DNA of 12,516 bases from Rhodobacteraceae bacterium UBA2553 (GCA_002340515.1 DDMF01000014.1:9117-21632); one strand, 5' to 3'; numbered from the stretch's first letter, positions 1-7,356 are shown. Program-made: numbers and translations. The notes: generated by a model not told the origin, from the sequence alone.

Positions 1-187
1 TCGGGCAGCGCCCGGCCAAGTCCAACAGGGAGGTAAAAACCGAAGGGCCTAAGCCCCATGTTCGGCTTTGAGTTTGATTTAGGGGGCGTGAAGTAACGGA
101 TCAAGGGTAAATGCTGCATTGCGGCTATGCGTCGCGCGCATAGCTCTTGCGGAGATTGTCCAAGAACGCATGCAACCCGCTGGCAAC
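1..187. other. Left-edge region without a recognisable gene
   Basis: I see no gene I can support here. One + strand frame is open from base 3 to a TGA at 69-71 and could be the last 22 codons of a gene to the left, but its residues match nothing I know. A - strand frame beginning with ATG at 58-60 runs off the left edge, but it has no ribosome binding site. The stretch holds an interrupted hairpin at 40-65 (CCGAA/TTCGG enclosing GGGC/GCCC) and the perfect inverted repeat at 124-144 listed separately. Confidence 0.4.
124..144 (-). terminator. Perfect 8-bp hairpin downstream of the LysR gene, possible terminator
   Basis: GCTATGCG and CGCATAGC form a perfect 8-bp stem around a 5-nt loop, 44-64 nt past the stop codon of the LysR gene on the minus strand. 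No T-tract follows the stem in that direction, so it is a poor match to a classical intrinsic terminator. It could instead be an RNA 3'-end stabiliser or a site belonging to the gene to the left. Confidence 0.3.
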
Positions 188-1081
188 TCAGCTATTTTGT
201 CGTTTGCGTTGCTCAATAATCTCGTCGGTAACAAAATCACGAAACGCCGCAATGCGTTTGGCCGAACGCAATTCCTCGGGATAAGCGAGGTATACGGGGA
301 TGTCTTTGCTTTCCGCCTGGGGCAAGACGCGCTTCAGTTCTGGGAAATCCTGAATGATGTAATCAGGTAAAACGCCGATGCCCAAACCATTCAATGTCGC
401 CTGAAGTACGCCAAAGTAATTATTAACGGTCAGGCTGGATTTCACGCCATACGCCAAAAGTTCCTGCACCAAGGCGGCCCCGGCGCTGACCTGGGCGGCG
501 GATGTGCTTTGGCAGACGATTTTATGGCGGGTCAGATCCCCGAGCGTTTCCGGCGTACCATGGCTTTCCAGATAACTGGGGGACGCATACAGGCGCATAT
601 GCACGTCCATCAGCCGCTTACGGATCAGGTCTGCCTGGCTGGGTTCTTTCATGCGGATTGCCACGTCGGCTTCGCGCATCGGCAGGTCGAGCACGCGTTC
701 TTCCAGCATCAGATCGATGGAGAGGTCGGGGTATTGTTCGTAAAATTTGGGCAGGCGCGGGGCCAGCCAGAGCGAGCCGAAGGCGGTGGTTGTGGTCACG
801 CGCAGCTCGCCGAACACCTCTTCCTTGCTGTCGCGAATGCGCGCGACAGACGCTTCAAGGCGGTGGGACATGGCATTGGTCGCGTCAAACAAAAGCTCAC
901 CTTGTTCAGTGAGAATCAGTCCGCGGGCGTGGCGGTGAAACAGGGTTGCATTCAGGCTTTCTTCCAGCGCGCGGATCTGTCTGGACACCGCAGATTGCGA
1001 CAAATGCAACGCATCGCCCGCATGGGTCAATGACCCCGCATCGGCAACGGCGTGAAATATTCTGAGTTTATCCCAATCCAT
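188..1081 (-). CDS. LysR-family transcriptional regulator
   Basis: A 297-residue protein of normal length for LysR-type regulators, which are usually tetramers that bind DNA and respond to a small-molecule effector. Residues 1-60 form the winged helix-turn-helix: the recognition part reads SLTHAGDALHLSQSAVSRQI and is followed by the typical ALEESL..LFHR..RG..LTEQG wing. Residues from about 90 to 290 are the periplasmic-binding-protein-like effector domain. It is transcribed away from the indolepyruvate oxidoreductase gene, with start codons 165 bp apart. That arrangement suggests, as inference, that it controls the oxidoreductase and itself. The start at 1081 gives the usual MDWDKLRIF N-terminus, although no good Shine-Dalgarno sequence precedes it. 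The family is certain; the effector and target are not known. Confidence 0.93.
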   Translation of the reverse strand: MDWDKLRIFHAVADAGSLTHAGDALHLSQSAVSRQIRALEESLNATLFHRHARGLILTEQGELLFDATNAMSHRLEASVARIRDSKEEVFGELRVTTTTAFGSLWLAPRLPKFYEQYPDLSIDLMLEERVLDLPMREADVAIRMKEPSQADLIRKRLMDVHMRLYASPSYLESHGTPETLGDLTRHKIVCQSTSAAQVSAGAALVQELLAYGVKSSLTVNNYFGVLQATLNGLGIGVLPDYIIQDFPELKRVLPQAESKDIPVYLAYPEELRSAKRIAAFRDFVTDEIIEQRKRQNS

Positions 1082-1109
1082 GAAGCAAGAACCAATAAGC
1101 TGTTAGCGC

Positions 1110-1120
1110 GAAAACTTTTC
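1110..1120. promoter_or_regulatory. Short palindrome GAAAACTTTTC in the divergent promoter region
   Basis: GAAAA-C-TTTTC is a perfect 11-bp palindrome lying 29-39 bp upstream of the LysR start codon. Autoregulatory sites of LysR proteins commonly lie in this position and contain an AT-rich dyad, so this is a candidate site. The motif is short and could occur by chance. Confidence 0.3.
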
Positions 1121-1148
1121 CGTTCTGTTATCATCAAAATCATCACAT

Positions 1149-1178
1149 TTGCCAATGGGGAATGCACGTAGAAATGAT
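1149..1178 (+). promoter_or_regulatory. Candidate sigma70-type promoter for the oxidoreductase gene
   Basis: TTGCCA (1149-1154) and AATGAT (1173-1178) are separated by 18 bp and match four or more bases of the -35 and -10 consensus sequences. The predicted start would fall inside the palindrome at 1183-1203, a sensible place for an operator. The -10 is weak, so confidence is low. Confidence 0.3.
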
Positions 1179-1182
1179 TTGT

Positions 1183-1203
1183 TAGGTCAGGCTTTTTGAC
1201 CTA
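1183..1203. promoter_or_regulatory. Perfect inverted repeat TAGGTCA-N7-TGACCTA, candidate operator
   Basis: Two perfect 7-bp arms, TAGGTCA (1183-1189) and TGACCTA (1197-1203), flank a 7-bp spacer containing a run of five T that overlaps the right arm. The arm centres are 14 bp apart. The element ends 43 bp before the oxidoreductase start codon. It may be the binding site of the divergent LysR regulator or of another dimeric regulator. As RNA it could also fold into a 5'-leader hairpin. Confidence 0.45.
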
Positions 1204-1234
1204 TTGTATCCCCAAGCCAGATTTCCATTTCGTC

Positions 1235-1241
1235 AGGGAGG
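1235..1241 (+). promoter_or_regulatory. Ribosome binding site that sets the oxidoreductase start
   Basis: AGGGAGG sits 5 nt before ATG 1247. The open frame extends further upstream to a TTG at 1196, but that codon lies inside the palindrome at 1183-1203 and has no Shine-Dalgarno sequence. ATG 1247 is therefore preferred. Confidence 0.8.
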
Positions 1242-1246
1242 GCGCC

Positions 1247-4200
1247 ATGGGCAAGCCAGAAATTACACTGAATGATCGCTTTGATTTGACCAAAGAGCAG
1301 GTTCTGTTGAACGGAACCCAAGCCTTGGTGCGCTTGATGATCATGCAAAAAGCACGCGATAAAGCCGCAGGTTTGAACACGGCGGGCTATGTCACCGGCT
1401 ATCGCGGATCCCCCCTTGGGGCGGTGGATTTGTGGATGGGGCGATCCAGCAAGGTATTGAAAGAAAATGATGTTCTCTTTCATCCGGGTCTGAACGAAGA
1501 CCTTGCAGCCACAGCCCTTTGGGGCAGTCAACAGGCCGAATTGCGCGGCGAAGGCGCCCATGATGGGGTCTTTGGCCTTTGGTATGGCAAAGGGCCGGGT
1601 GTGGACCGCACTGGCGACGTGATGCGCCACGCCAATATGGCTGGGTCTTCGCCGCATGGTGGCGTGTTGATGGCGATGGGCGATGACCATACCGGCGAAA
1701 GCTCCACCGTGTTGCATCAATCTGATTGGGCGATGGTGGATGCCTATATCCCTGTTTTGTCCCCGGCGGGTGTGCAGGAAATCCTTGATTACGGCATATA
1801 CGGCTATGGCCTCAGCCGATTTGCGGGCGTTTGGGCCGGTCTGAAAGTGATGAAAGACACGGTTGAGGCGACCTCTGTCGTGGATGGACGCCCCGACCGG
1901 ATGCAGCTTGTCACCCCGGATTTTGACATGCCCGAGGGCGGGTTGAACATTCGCCTGATGGATGACCGCATCCCGCAAGAAGCCCGCATGATTGATTATA
2001 AGCGTTTCGCGGCCGAGGCTTACGCGCGTGCGAACAAGATTGACCGCCGTGTTTGGGGCAAACCCGGTGCCAAGATCGGCTTTGTGGCCGCTGGCAAAAA
2101 CTGGCTTGATCTGGTGCATGCGCTGAACCTGTTGGGCATTGATGATGCCGAGGCCGAACGTCTGGGTATCACCACCTATAAAATCGGCCAAACCTTCCCT
2201 CTTGATATGAAATCTTTTGAGGAATGGGCCGAGGGGCTTGATCTGGTTGTGGTGGTTGAAGAAAAACGCAAGCTGATCGAGGTGCAGATCAAAGAGGTGC
2301 TGTTTGACAACCGCAAAGGTCGCCGCGTTTATGGCTGGCACAAAGGCAATTTGTGGGAAGGTGGCAAGCGGGTAGAGCTGTTCCCGACCCGCTATGCGCT
2401 TGACCCGATCATGATTGCCGAAAAGCTGGGCGGGATCTTGATTGACGAGGGGCGCGGCACCGATGCGGTTAAGGCGGGGTTGGCGCAAATTATGCAAGCG
2501 AAACAGGCAGATAACGCGCCGGATATTGCTGCGCGCCTGCCGTTTTTCTGTTCAGGTTGCCCGCATAACACCTCTACTCGCGTGCCTGAAGGCACCCGCG
2601 CCTATGCCGGAATTGGCTGTCATTACATGGTGCAATGGATGGACCGTTCCACCACTGGCTTCACCCAAATGGGCGGTGAGGGGGCCAATTGGATCGGCGA
2701 GGCGCCGTTCTCGACCACCGAGCATGTGTTCCAGAACCTAGGCGATGGCACCTATAACCATTCAGGCATTCTGGCGCTTCGGGCCGCTTTGGCCTCCGAT
2801 GCCAATATCACCTATAAAATCCTTTATAACGATGCGGTTGCCATGACCGGTGGTCAGGAAAACGAAGGCGGTTTGGACGCGGTGCGCATTGCGCGCGAGG
2901 TGCAGGCGGCAGGTGTTGATCACATCGCGCTGGTTTATGATGATAAAGAAGATGTGGAGCTGTCGGCTTTCCCGAAGGGCTTGACCCATCACACCCGTGA
3001 TGAGCTGTTGGCGGTTGAGCGAAAGTTTAGCAAAATCAAAGGCGTGTCTGTGATCCTTTATATCCAGACCTGTGCCGCTGAAAAACGGCGTCGGCGCAAG
3101 CGCGGCCTGTTCCCTGATCCGGACAAACGCATTTTCATCAACCCGGACATTTGCGAAGGCTGCGGCGATTGCGGTGTGCAATCCAACTGCGTGTCGATTG
3201 TGCCGCTGGAAACCGAGTTGGGCCGCAAACGTGCGATTGACCAATCCAGCTGTAACAAAGACTTCAGCTGCGTAAACGGCTTTTGCCCCAGCTTTGTGTC
3301 CGTCGCGGGCGCCAAGGTGAAAAAGGCCGCCACGGCAGAACTTGATTTGCCCGACATGCCACACCCGGAACTGCCCGCCATCAACGGCACCTTCAACACG
3401 GTGATCACCGGGGTTGGCGGCACGGGTGTTGTGACCATTGGCGCGATTCTGGCCCAGGCGGCGCATATTGATGGCAAGGGCGCTGGCATGATGGAAATGG
3501 CGGGGCTTGCGCAAAAAGGCGGGGCGGTCACCGTGCATTTACGCCTTGCAGAAAAGCCCGAGGATATCTCGGCTATTCGTGTGGCCACCGGTGAATGTGA
3601 TGCGCTGATCGGCTGTGATTTGGTGGTCTCGGCCGCCTCGACCACGCTTGGCTTGACCAAAACAGACCGCACCGGTGCGATTGTTGACAGCCATGAAACC
3701 GTGACCGGAGAATTCACCCGCAACAAGGATTTCACCATCCCCGGCGACCGTTTGCAACTGTCGCTGGAGGCGCGCTTGCGCGACCGTGTCAGCTTGTTTG
3801 ACGCCACCGAACTTGCCCGCATTTTGATGGGCGACAGCATCTTTTCCAACATGATGGTGCTGGGCGCGAGCTGGCAGGCGGGCCTTGTGCCGCTGACGTT
3901 TGAGGCTTTGATGCACGCGATCGATCTGAACGGCCAAGCGCCGGATCGCAACAAACGCGCGTTTGACATTGGTCGCTGGGCCTATCTGCATCCTGCTGCG
4001 GCCGATGGTTATGTCGACGCAGATGATGTGGAGCTGCCCAAAACGCTGGAAGATAAGATTGCTTTCCGGGTGGGGCACCTGACCAAGTATCAAGATGCGG
4101 CTTATGCAGATCGGTACACATCTTTGGTTGCAAAGATGCCAGAGGAGCTGCGTGAGGCTGTTGCGCTCGGCTACCATAAGCTATTGGCCTATAAGGATGA

Positions 4201-4663
4201 ATACGAAGTGGCGCGCCTGATTTGTGACACCCGCGCCAAGGCTGAGGCGGAGTTTGATGGCGACCTGAAGCTAAGCTATCACATGGCGCCGCCGATCCTT
4301 GGCGGGATGGATGCCAATGGTCGCCCGAAGAAACGCGAATTTGGCGCGTGGTTTGCCAGGCTGGCGCCAATGCTGGCGCGGATGAAATCCCTGCGCGGCA
4401 CGTCGTTTGACCTGTTTGGCCGCACCGAAGAGCGCAAGATGGAGCGGGCTTTGATTGCGCAATATGAAGGGGATCTGAAAGAGGTGCTGACGCTGTTGAC
4501 GTCAGATAACCTGCCCACTGCGCGTGCCTTGGCGGAATTGCCGCTTGAGATCCGTGGCTTCGGACCCGTAAAGGCCGAAAATGCAGTGAAGGTTGCAAAA
4601 ACCCGTGAAACCCTTTTGGCGCTATTGCGCGATGGCTCTGGTGCAAAACACGCTGCAGAGTGA
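1247..4663 (+). CDS. Indolepyruvate:ferredoxin oxidoreductase, fused alpha/beta form
   Basis: A 1138-residue cytoplasmic enzyme that oxidatively decarboxylates aryl-pyruvates, such as indolepyruvate and phenylpyruvate, to aryl-acetyl-CoA and passes electrons to ferredoxin. The N-terminal part has GYRGSPLGAVD and DDHTGESS, typical of the pyruvate-oxidoreductase domain. The thiamine-diphosphate motif begins with GDG at 499-501 and ends at Asn528. A cysteine-rich Fe-S segment has C636, C639, C642, C648, C669, C675 and C680. A Rossmann-like gamma/IorB domain starts with GVGGTG at 722-727, and the C-terminal extension ends in the conserved block RGTSFDLFGRTEERKMER. The length and domain order match the single-chain proteobacterial enzyme, as opposed to the two-subunit archaeal IorA/IorB. 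It stands alone between a divergent LysR gene and a strong terminator. A related gene in Phaeobacter (ior1) feeds phenylacetyl-CoA catabolism; the substrate here is inferred from family. Confidence 0.95.
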   Translation: MGKPEITLNDRFDLTKEQVLLNGTQALVRLMIMQKARDKAAGLNTAGYVTGYRGSPLGAVDLWMGRSSKVLKENDVLFHPGLNEDLAATALWGSQQAELRGEGAHDGVFGLWYGKGPGVDRTGDVMRHANMAGSSPHGGVLMAMGDDHTGESSTVLHQSDWAMVDAYIPVLSPAGVQEILDYGIYGYGLSRFAGVWAGLKVMKDTVEATSVVDGRPDRMQLVTPDFDMPEGGLNIRLMDDRIPQEARMIDYKRFAAEAYARANKIDRRVWGKPGAKIGFVAAGKNWLDLVHALNLLGIDDAEAERLGITTYKIGQTFPLDMKSFEEWAEGLDLVVVVEEKRKLIEVQIKEVLFDNRKGRRVYGWHKGNLWEGGKRVELFPTRYALDPIMIAEKLGGILIDEGRGTDAVKAGLAQIMQAKQADNAPDIAARLPFFCSGCPHNTSTRVPEGTRAYAGIGCHYMVQWMDRSTTGFTQMGGEGANWIGEAPFSTTEHVFQNLGDGTYNHSGILALRAALASDANITYKILYNDAVAMTGGQENEGGLDAVRIAREVQAAGVDHIALVYDDKEDVELSAFPKGLTHHTRDELLAVERKFSKIKGVSVILYIQTCAAEKRRRRKRGLFPDPDKRIFINPDICEGCGDCGVQSNCVSIVPLETELGRKRAIDQSSCNKDFSCVNGFCPSFVSVAGAKVKKAATAELDLPDMPHPELPAINGTFNTVITGVGGTGVVTIGAILAQAAHIDGKGAGMMEMAGLAQKGGAVTVHLRLAEKPEDISAIRVATGECDALIGCDLVVSAASTTLGLTKTDRTGAIVDSHETVTGEFTRNKDFTIPGDRLQLSLEARLRDRVSLFDATELARILMGDSIFSNMMVLGASWQAGLVPLTFEALMHAIDLNGQAPDRNKRAFDIGRWAYLHPAAADGYVDADDVELPKTLEDKIAFRVGHLTKYQDAAYADRYTSLVAKMPEELREAVALGYHKLLAYKDEYEVARLICDTRAKAEAEFDGDLKLSYHMAPPILGGMDANGRPKKREFGAWFARLAPMLARMKSLRGTSFDLFGRTEERKMERALIAQYEGDLKEVLTLLTSDNLPTARALAELPLEIRGFGPVKAENAVKVAKTRETLLALLRDGSGAKHAAE

Positions 4664-4688
4664 ACTGTTTGCGGAGAAAATAAAGTTG

Positions 4689-4720
4689 ACGGCCGCATTA
4701 TCCAGGGTGCGGCCGTTTTT
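4689..4720 (+). terminator. Intrinsic terminator after the oxidoreductase gene
   Basis: ACGGCCGCA (4689-4697) pairs perfectly with TGCGGCCGT (4708-4716) around a 10-nt loop, and the second arm runs into five T (4716-4720). It begins 26 bp after the stop codon. This separates the oxidoreductase transcript from murI. Confidence 0.88.
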
Positions 4721-4754
4721 CTGGGAACAAAAGCGGTGCGCGGCCTGTTGCAAT

Positions 4755-4779
4755 ATGCCGCTGATCCCAAATCCGGCAT
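4755..4779. repeat. Inverted repeat ATGCCG-N13-CGGCAT upstream of murI
   Basis: Perfect 6-bp arms are separated by 13 bp in the 167-bp stretch between the terminator and murI. The element could be an operator or a leader hairpin. I found no convincing promoter in this stretch, although murI needs one downstream of the terminator. Confidence 0.3.
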
Positions 4780-4846
4780 GGATTTCTGGCTAAATTCGAC
4801 CTATGCCTTGTGCAATAGCCCAAAACCGGTTTCGGAGAGGGGCGGC

Positions 4847-4874
4847 GCAGAAAACAGCATGCAGAAAACAGCAT
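4847..4874 (+). repeat. Exact tandem duplication of 14 bp in the murI leader
   Basis: GCAGAAAACAGCAT occurs twice head to tail (4847-4860 and 4861-4874) with no mismatch. The second copy abuts the murI ribosome binding site AAGGACGAGG. The exactness points to a recent slippage duplication, which could vary between strains and alter the spacing of the 5' leader. Confidence 0.9.
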
Positions 4875-4887
4875 AAGGACGAGGCAC

Positions 4888-5700
4888 ATGGCAGTAGGGA
4901 TTTTCGATTCTGGTTTGGGCGGATTGACGGTTCTGGACGCGGTGACCAAGCGTCTGCCGGATGTTGATTTCGTCTATTACGCGGACAGCGCACATGCACC
5001 TTACGGCGTGCGGGACGCGGATGACATTTATGACCTGACCACCAAAGCGGTCTCGGCACTTTGGGATCAGGGCTGTGATCTGGTGATTCTGGCCTGTAAT
5101 ACGGCCTCGGCCGCAGCGCTTCGCCGGATGCAGGAAAGCTGGATCCCGCGCGACAAGCGTGTGCTTGGTGTCTTTGTACCCCTTATTGAGGCGATGACCG
5201 AACGCGATTGGGGTGACAATTCTCCGCCGCGCGAGGTTGAAGTGAAACATGTGGCGTTGTTTGCCACGCCTGCCACCGTGTCCAGCCGGGCCTTTCAACG
5301 TGAACTCGCGTTTCGCGCGATCGGCGTGGATGTCGAGGCGCAGGCCTGCGGTGGTGTCGTAGATGCCATTGAAGACGGCGACATGATCCTGGCGGAAGCC
5401 TTGGTGAACAGCCATGTGGATGCTTTGAAACGGAAAATGCCAAACCCGCAGGCGGCCATTTTGGGCTGTACTCATTACCCGTTGATGGAAAAAGAATTTC
5501 AGGCGGCTTTGGGCGAGGGTGTGAAAGTCTATAGCCAGGCCAATCTTGTTGCTGACAGTTTGGCCGATTATCTGGATCGCCACCCACAAATGCGCGGCAC
5601 GGGCGAGGGCAGCAAATACCTGACCACTGGGAACCCGGAAAAAGTGTCCAACCGCGCCACCCAGTTCTTGCGACGAAAGATCACGTTTGAAGCGGCCTGA
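4888..5700 (+). CDS. murI: Glutamate racemase
   Basis: A 270-residue cytoplasmic enzyme that interconverts L- and D-glutamate and so supplies D-glutamate for peptidoglycan precursors. It has the full set of family marks: FDSGLGG at 6-12 with the acidic Asp7-Ser8, ADSAHAPYG at 32-40, the first catalytic cysteine in ACNTASA (Cys70) and the second in LGCTHYPLM (Cys194, with His196). Its length is normal. ATG 4888 is preceded by AAGGACGAGG at good spacing and gives the standard short N-terminus before the FDSG motif. It follows a terminator, so it probably starts its own transcript, and argC lies 54 bp downstream in the same direction. Nothing is missing from the active site. Confidence 0.97.
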   Translation: MAVGIFDSGLGGLTVLDAVTKRLPDVDFVYYADSAHAPYGVRDADDIYDLTTKAVSALWDQGCDLVILACNTASAAALRRMQESWIPRDKRVLGVFVPLIEAMTERDWGDNSPPREVEVKHVALFATPATVSSRAFQRELAFRAIGVDVEAQACGGVVDAIEDGDMILAEALVNSHVDALKRKMPNPQAAILGCTHYPLMEKEFQAALGEGVKVYSQANLVADSLADYLDRHPQMRGTGEGSKYLTTGNPEKVSNRATQFLRRKITFEAA

Positions 5701-5742
5701 TTGAAGACCGCGCCGAAACACCTTAGATCTTTTGAAACTCGT

Positions 5743-5749
5743 GAGGAGG
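5743..5749 (+). promoter_or_regulatory. Ribosome binding site that sets the argC start
   Basis: GAGGAGG lies 5 nt before ATG 5755 and only 2 nt before the adjacent ATG 5752. The spacing favours 5755. Confidence 0.75.
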
Positions 5750-5754
5750 TCATG

Positions 5755-6783
5755 ATGACCCACAAAATCGCTATTCTTGGCGCGTCTGGTTACACTGGTG
5801 CTGAACTTGTCCGGCTGATCGCCACCCATCCGACGATGGAAATTGTAGCATTATCCGCCGACCGTAAGGCCGGGATGGAGATGGCGGAGGTGTATCCGCA
5901 TTTGCGTCATCTGGATCTGCCGACTTTGGTCAAAATGGATCAGATTGATTTCTCGAACGTGGATCTGGCCTTTGCCGCACTTCCTCATGGGCTGTCGCAG
6001 GCCTTGGTGCGTGATCTGCCGGAGCATGTGAAGGTGGTGGATTTAGGCGCCGATTTCCGGCTGCGCGATCCTGCGGAATATGAGAAATGGTACGGCGCGC
6101 CCCATGTGGCGGTTGAACTGCAAAAAACCGCTGTCTATGGCCTGACGGAATTTTACCGTGAGGACATTAAAAACGCGCGGTTGGTGGCCGGCACAGGGTG
6201 CAACGCGGCCACGGTGCAGTTTGCGCTTAATCCGTTGATTGCCAAGGGTTTAATTGATCTTGATACGATCATTTGTGACTTGAAAAATGGTCTGTCAGGG
6301 GCCGGGCGGTCGTTGAAGGAAAACATGCTGTTTGCCGAACGCTCCACCGATGTGATGGGGTATGCGCAGGGTGGCAAACACCGGCATCTGGGTGAGTTTG
6401 ATCAGGAGTTTTCAAAGCTTGCAGGGCGTGATGTACGCATCATCTTTACCCCCCATCTGGTGCCAGTCAATCGCGGCATTTTGGCGGATTGTTATGTGCG
6501 CGGCGATGCGGCTGAAATACACGCAGAGCTTGTTGACGCGTATGAAGACGAGCCGTTTGTGACCGTGCTACCCATGGGGCAAATGCCCGGCATGGGGCAG
6601 GTGGCGGGATCAAACCAATGTCACATTGGTGTGGTCGCGGATCGGATTTCTGGTCGTGCGATGGTGGTCTCGGCGCTTGATAACCTGTGCAAAGGCTCAT
6701 CGGGGCAAGCGATGCAAAACGCGAACCTGATGCTGGGCGAAGATGAAACCACGGGGCTGATGTTGGCGCCGATTTTCCCTTAA
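5755..6783 (+). CDS. argC: N-acetyl-gamma-glutamyl-phosphate reductase
   Basis: A 342-residue cytoplasmic enzyme of arginine biosynthesis. It reduces N-acetylglutamyl-5-phosphate to the semialdehyde with NADPH. The N-terminal Rossmann motif GASGYTGAE is at about residues 7-15, followed by the family segments AALPHGLSQ and DLGADFRL. The catalytic cysteine is Cys149 in the context AGTGCNAATVQFALNP, and the conserved HLVPVNRGIL segment supplies the active-site histidine. The cysteine context differs from the textbook PGC[FY]xT pattern (Thr in place of Pro, Asn after Cys), which I take to be a lineage variant because every other block is intact. It lies 54 bp after murI with no terminator between them, so co-transcription is likely. 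ccmE follows 66 bp later. Confidence 0.96.
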   Translation: MTHKIAILGASGYTGAELVRLIATHPTMEIVALSADRKAGMEMAEVYPHLRHLDLPTLVKMDQIDFSNVDLAFAALPHGLSQALVRDLPEHVKVVDLGADFRLRDPAEYEKWYGAPHVAVELQKTAVYGLTEFYREDIKNARLVAGTGCNAATVQFALNPLIAKGLIDLDTIICDLKNGLSGAGRSLKENMLFAERSTDVMGYAQGGKHRHLGEFDQEFSKLAGRDVRIIFTPHLVPVNRGILADCYVRGDAAEIHAELVDAYEDEPFVTVLPMGQMPGMGQVAGSNQCHIGVVADRISGRAMVVSALDNLCKGSSGQAMQNANLMLGEDETTGLMLAPIFP

Positions 6784-6834
6784 CCCCATGAGAGGGCTGG
6801 GATAACTGAATAGACCCTTGTCATGAGGGATGTG

Positions 6835-6841
6835 AAAGGAG
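6835..6841 (+). promoter_or_regulatory. Ribosome binding site that sets the ccmE start
   Basis: AAAGGAG lies 8 nt before ATG 6850. An in-frame ATG at 6823 would place this motif inside the gene and add nine residues that are atypical for CcmE, so 6850 is preferred. Confidence 0.75.
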
Positions 6842-6849
6842 TGTCCCGG

Positions 6850-7302
6850 ATGGCTGGGATGAAGAACCTTAAGAAAACGCGCCGCATTCAGGTGATTGCT
6901 TTGGCCTTTGTGGCCTTGGCGATCTCGACCGGTTTGATCGGCTATGCGCTTCAGGATGGAATCAACTATTACCGGTCCCCGACCGAAGTGATTGCGGAAC
7001 CGCCAGCCGCAAACGAAGTGTTTCGCATGGGGGGCTTGGTCTCTGACGGGTCCATTGTGCGTGGCCAAAGCGAGACGGTGACCTTTTCGGTGACCGACGG
7101 GGGGGAGGTTATTCCGGTCAGCTATACCGGCGTGTTGCCTGATCTTTTTGGCGAAAACCAAGGGATGATTGGCACCGGATCTTATGTGGACGGCGTGTTT
7201 GTGGCCTCGGAAATACTGGCCAAACATGATGAAAACTACATGCCAAAAGAGGTGCTTGATAGCCTTAAAGAAACCGGCGTGTATGTGGAGCCGTCCTCCT
7301 GA
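6850..7302 (+). CDS. ccmE: Cytochrome c maturation heme chaperone CcmE
   Basis: A 150-residue membrane-anchored periplasmic protein. It binds heme covalently and passes it from the CcmABCD export complex to the CcmF/CcmH ligase. A basic N-terminus (KNLKKTRR) is followed by one membrane helix at about residues 13-34, then the beta-barrel domain with VSYTGVLPDLFGENQG. The heme-attachment motif LAKHDENYMP has His126, which bonds heme covalently, and Tyr130, an axial ligand. The length is normal. ccmF and ccmH lie about 2.1 kb downstream, with the lysis module inserted between. The heme exporter and CcmG/CcmI genes are not in the window, as is common in alphaproteobacteria, where ccm genes are scattered. 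Confidence 0.97.
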   Translation: MAGMKNLKKTRRIQVIALAFVALAISTGLIGYALQDGINYYRSPTEVIAEPPAANEVFRMGGLVSDGSIVRGQSETVTFSVTDGGEVIPVSYTGVLPDLFGENQGMIGTGSYVDGVFVASEILAKHDENYMPKEVLDSLKETGVYVEPSS

Positions 7303-7313
7303 TTTCCACAATC

Positions 7314-7328
7314 TTAACGTAATTTAAC
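7314..7328 (+). promoter_or_regulatory. TTAAC-N5-TTAAC direct repeat, CtrA-like half-sites
   Basis: Two TTAAC half-sites begin exactly 10 bp apart in a small AT-rich patch 39 bp before the endolysin start. The classical alphaproteobacterial CtrA box is TTAA-N7-TTAA, and here the spacing is N6, so the match is imperfect. CtrA and its kinase CckA are known to control GTA production and cell lysis in Rhodobacter capsulatus, which makes the position suggestive. The sequence shows only the repeat; the regulator is inferred. Confidence 0.35.
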
Positions 7329-7336
7329 CAGCCTTA

Positions 7337-7356
7337 CCCCGTGTTGAACCGCGGGG
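7337..7356 (+). promoter_or_regulatory. Possible stem covering the endolysin ribosome binding site
   Basis: CCCCG (7337-7341) can pair with CGGGG (7352-7356), and the GGGG is the 5' part of the endolysin Shine-Dalgarno stretch GGGGAGAGG (7353-7361). The loop is 10 nt. Such a stem would reduce translation of a lethal gene. It has only 5 bp, so it may be incidental. Confidence 0.3.

Noticed and set aside
1..60. Minus-strand ATG at 58-60 opening a frame that leaves the window
   Set aside because: Only 19 codons are visible, there is no Shine-Dalgarno sequence, and an equally open + strand frame exists over the same bases.
121..150. tRNA or other structured RNA near the left edge
   Set aside because: There is one perfect hairpin only; no acceptor stem, D-arm or TPsiC-arm can be assembled around it.
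1187..2497. Long open frame on the minus strand opposite the oxidoreductase gene
   Set aside because: It mirrors a strongly conserved gene on the + strand, its product is rich in His/Gln with no recognisable domain, and there is no ribosome binding site.
4801..5829. Long minus-strand open frame opposite murI and the start of argC
   Set aside because: It is antisense to well-defined murI motifs including both catalytic cysteines, and its product looks like no protein family.
6823..6849. Earlier in-frame ATG for ccmE
   Set aside because: The AAAGGAG motif at 6835-6841 would lie inside the coding region and the added residues are not CcmE-like.
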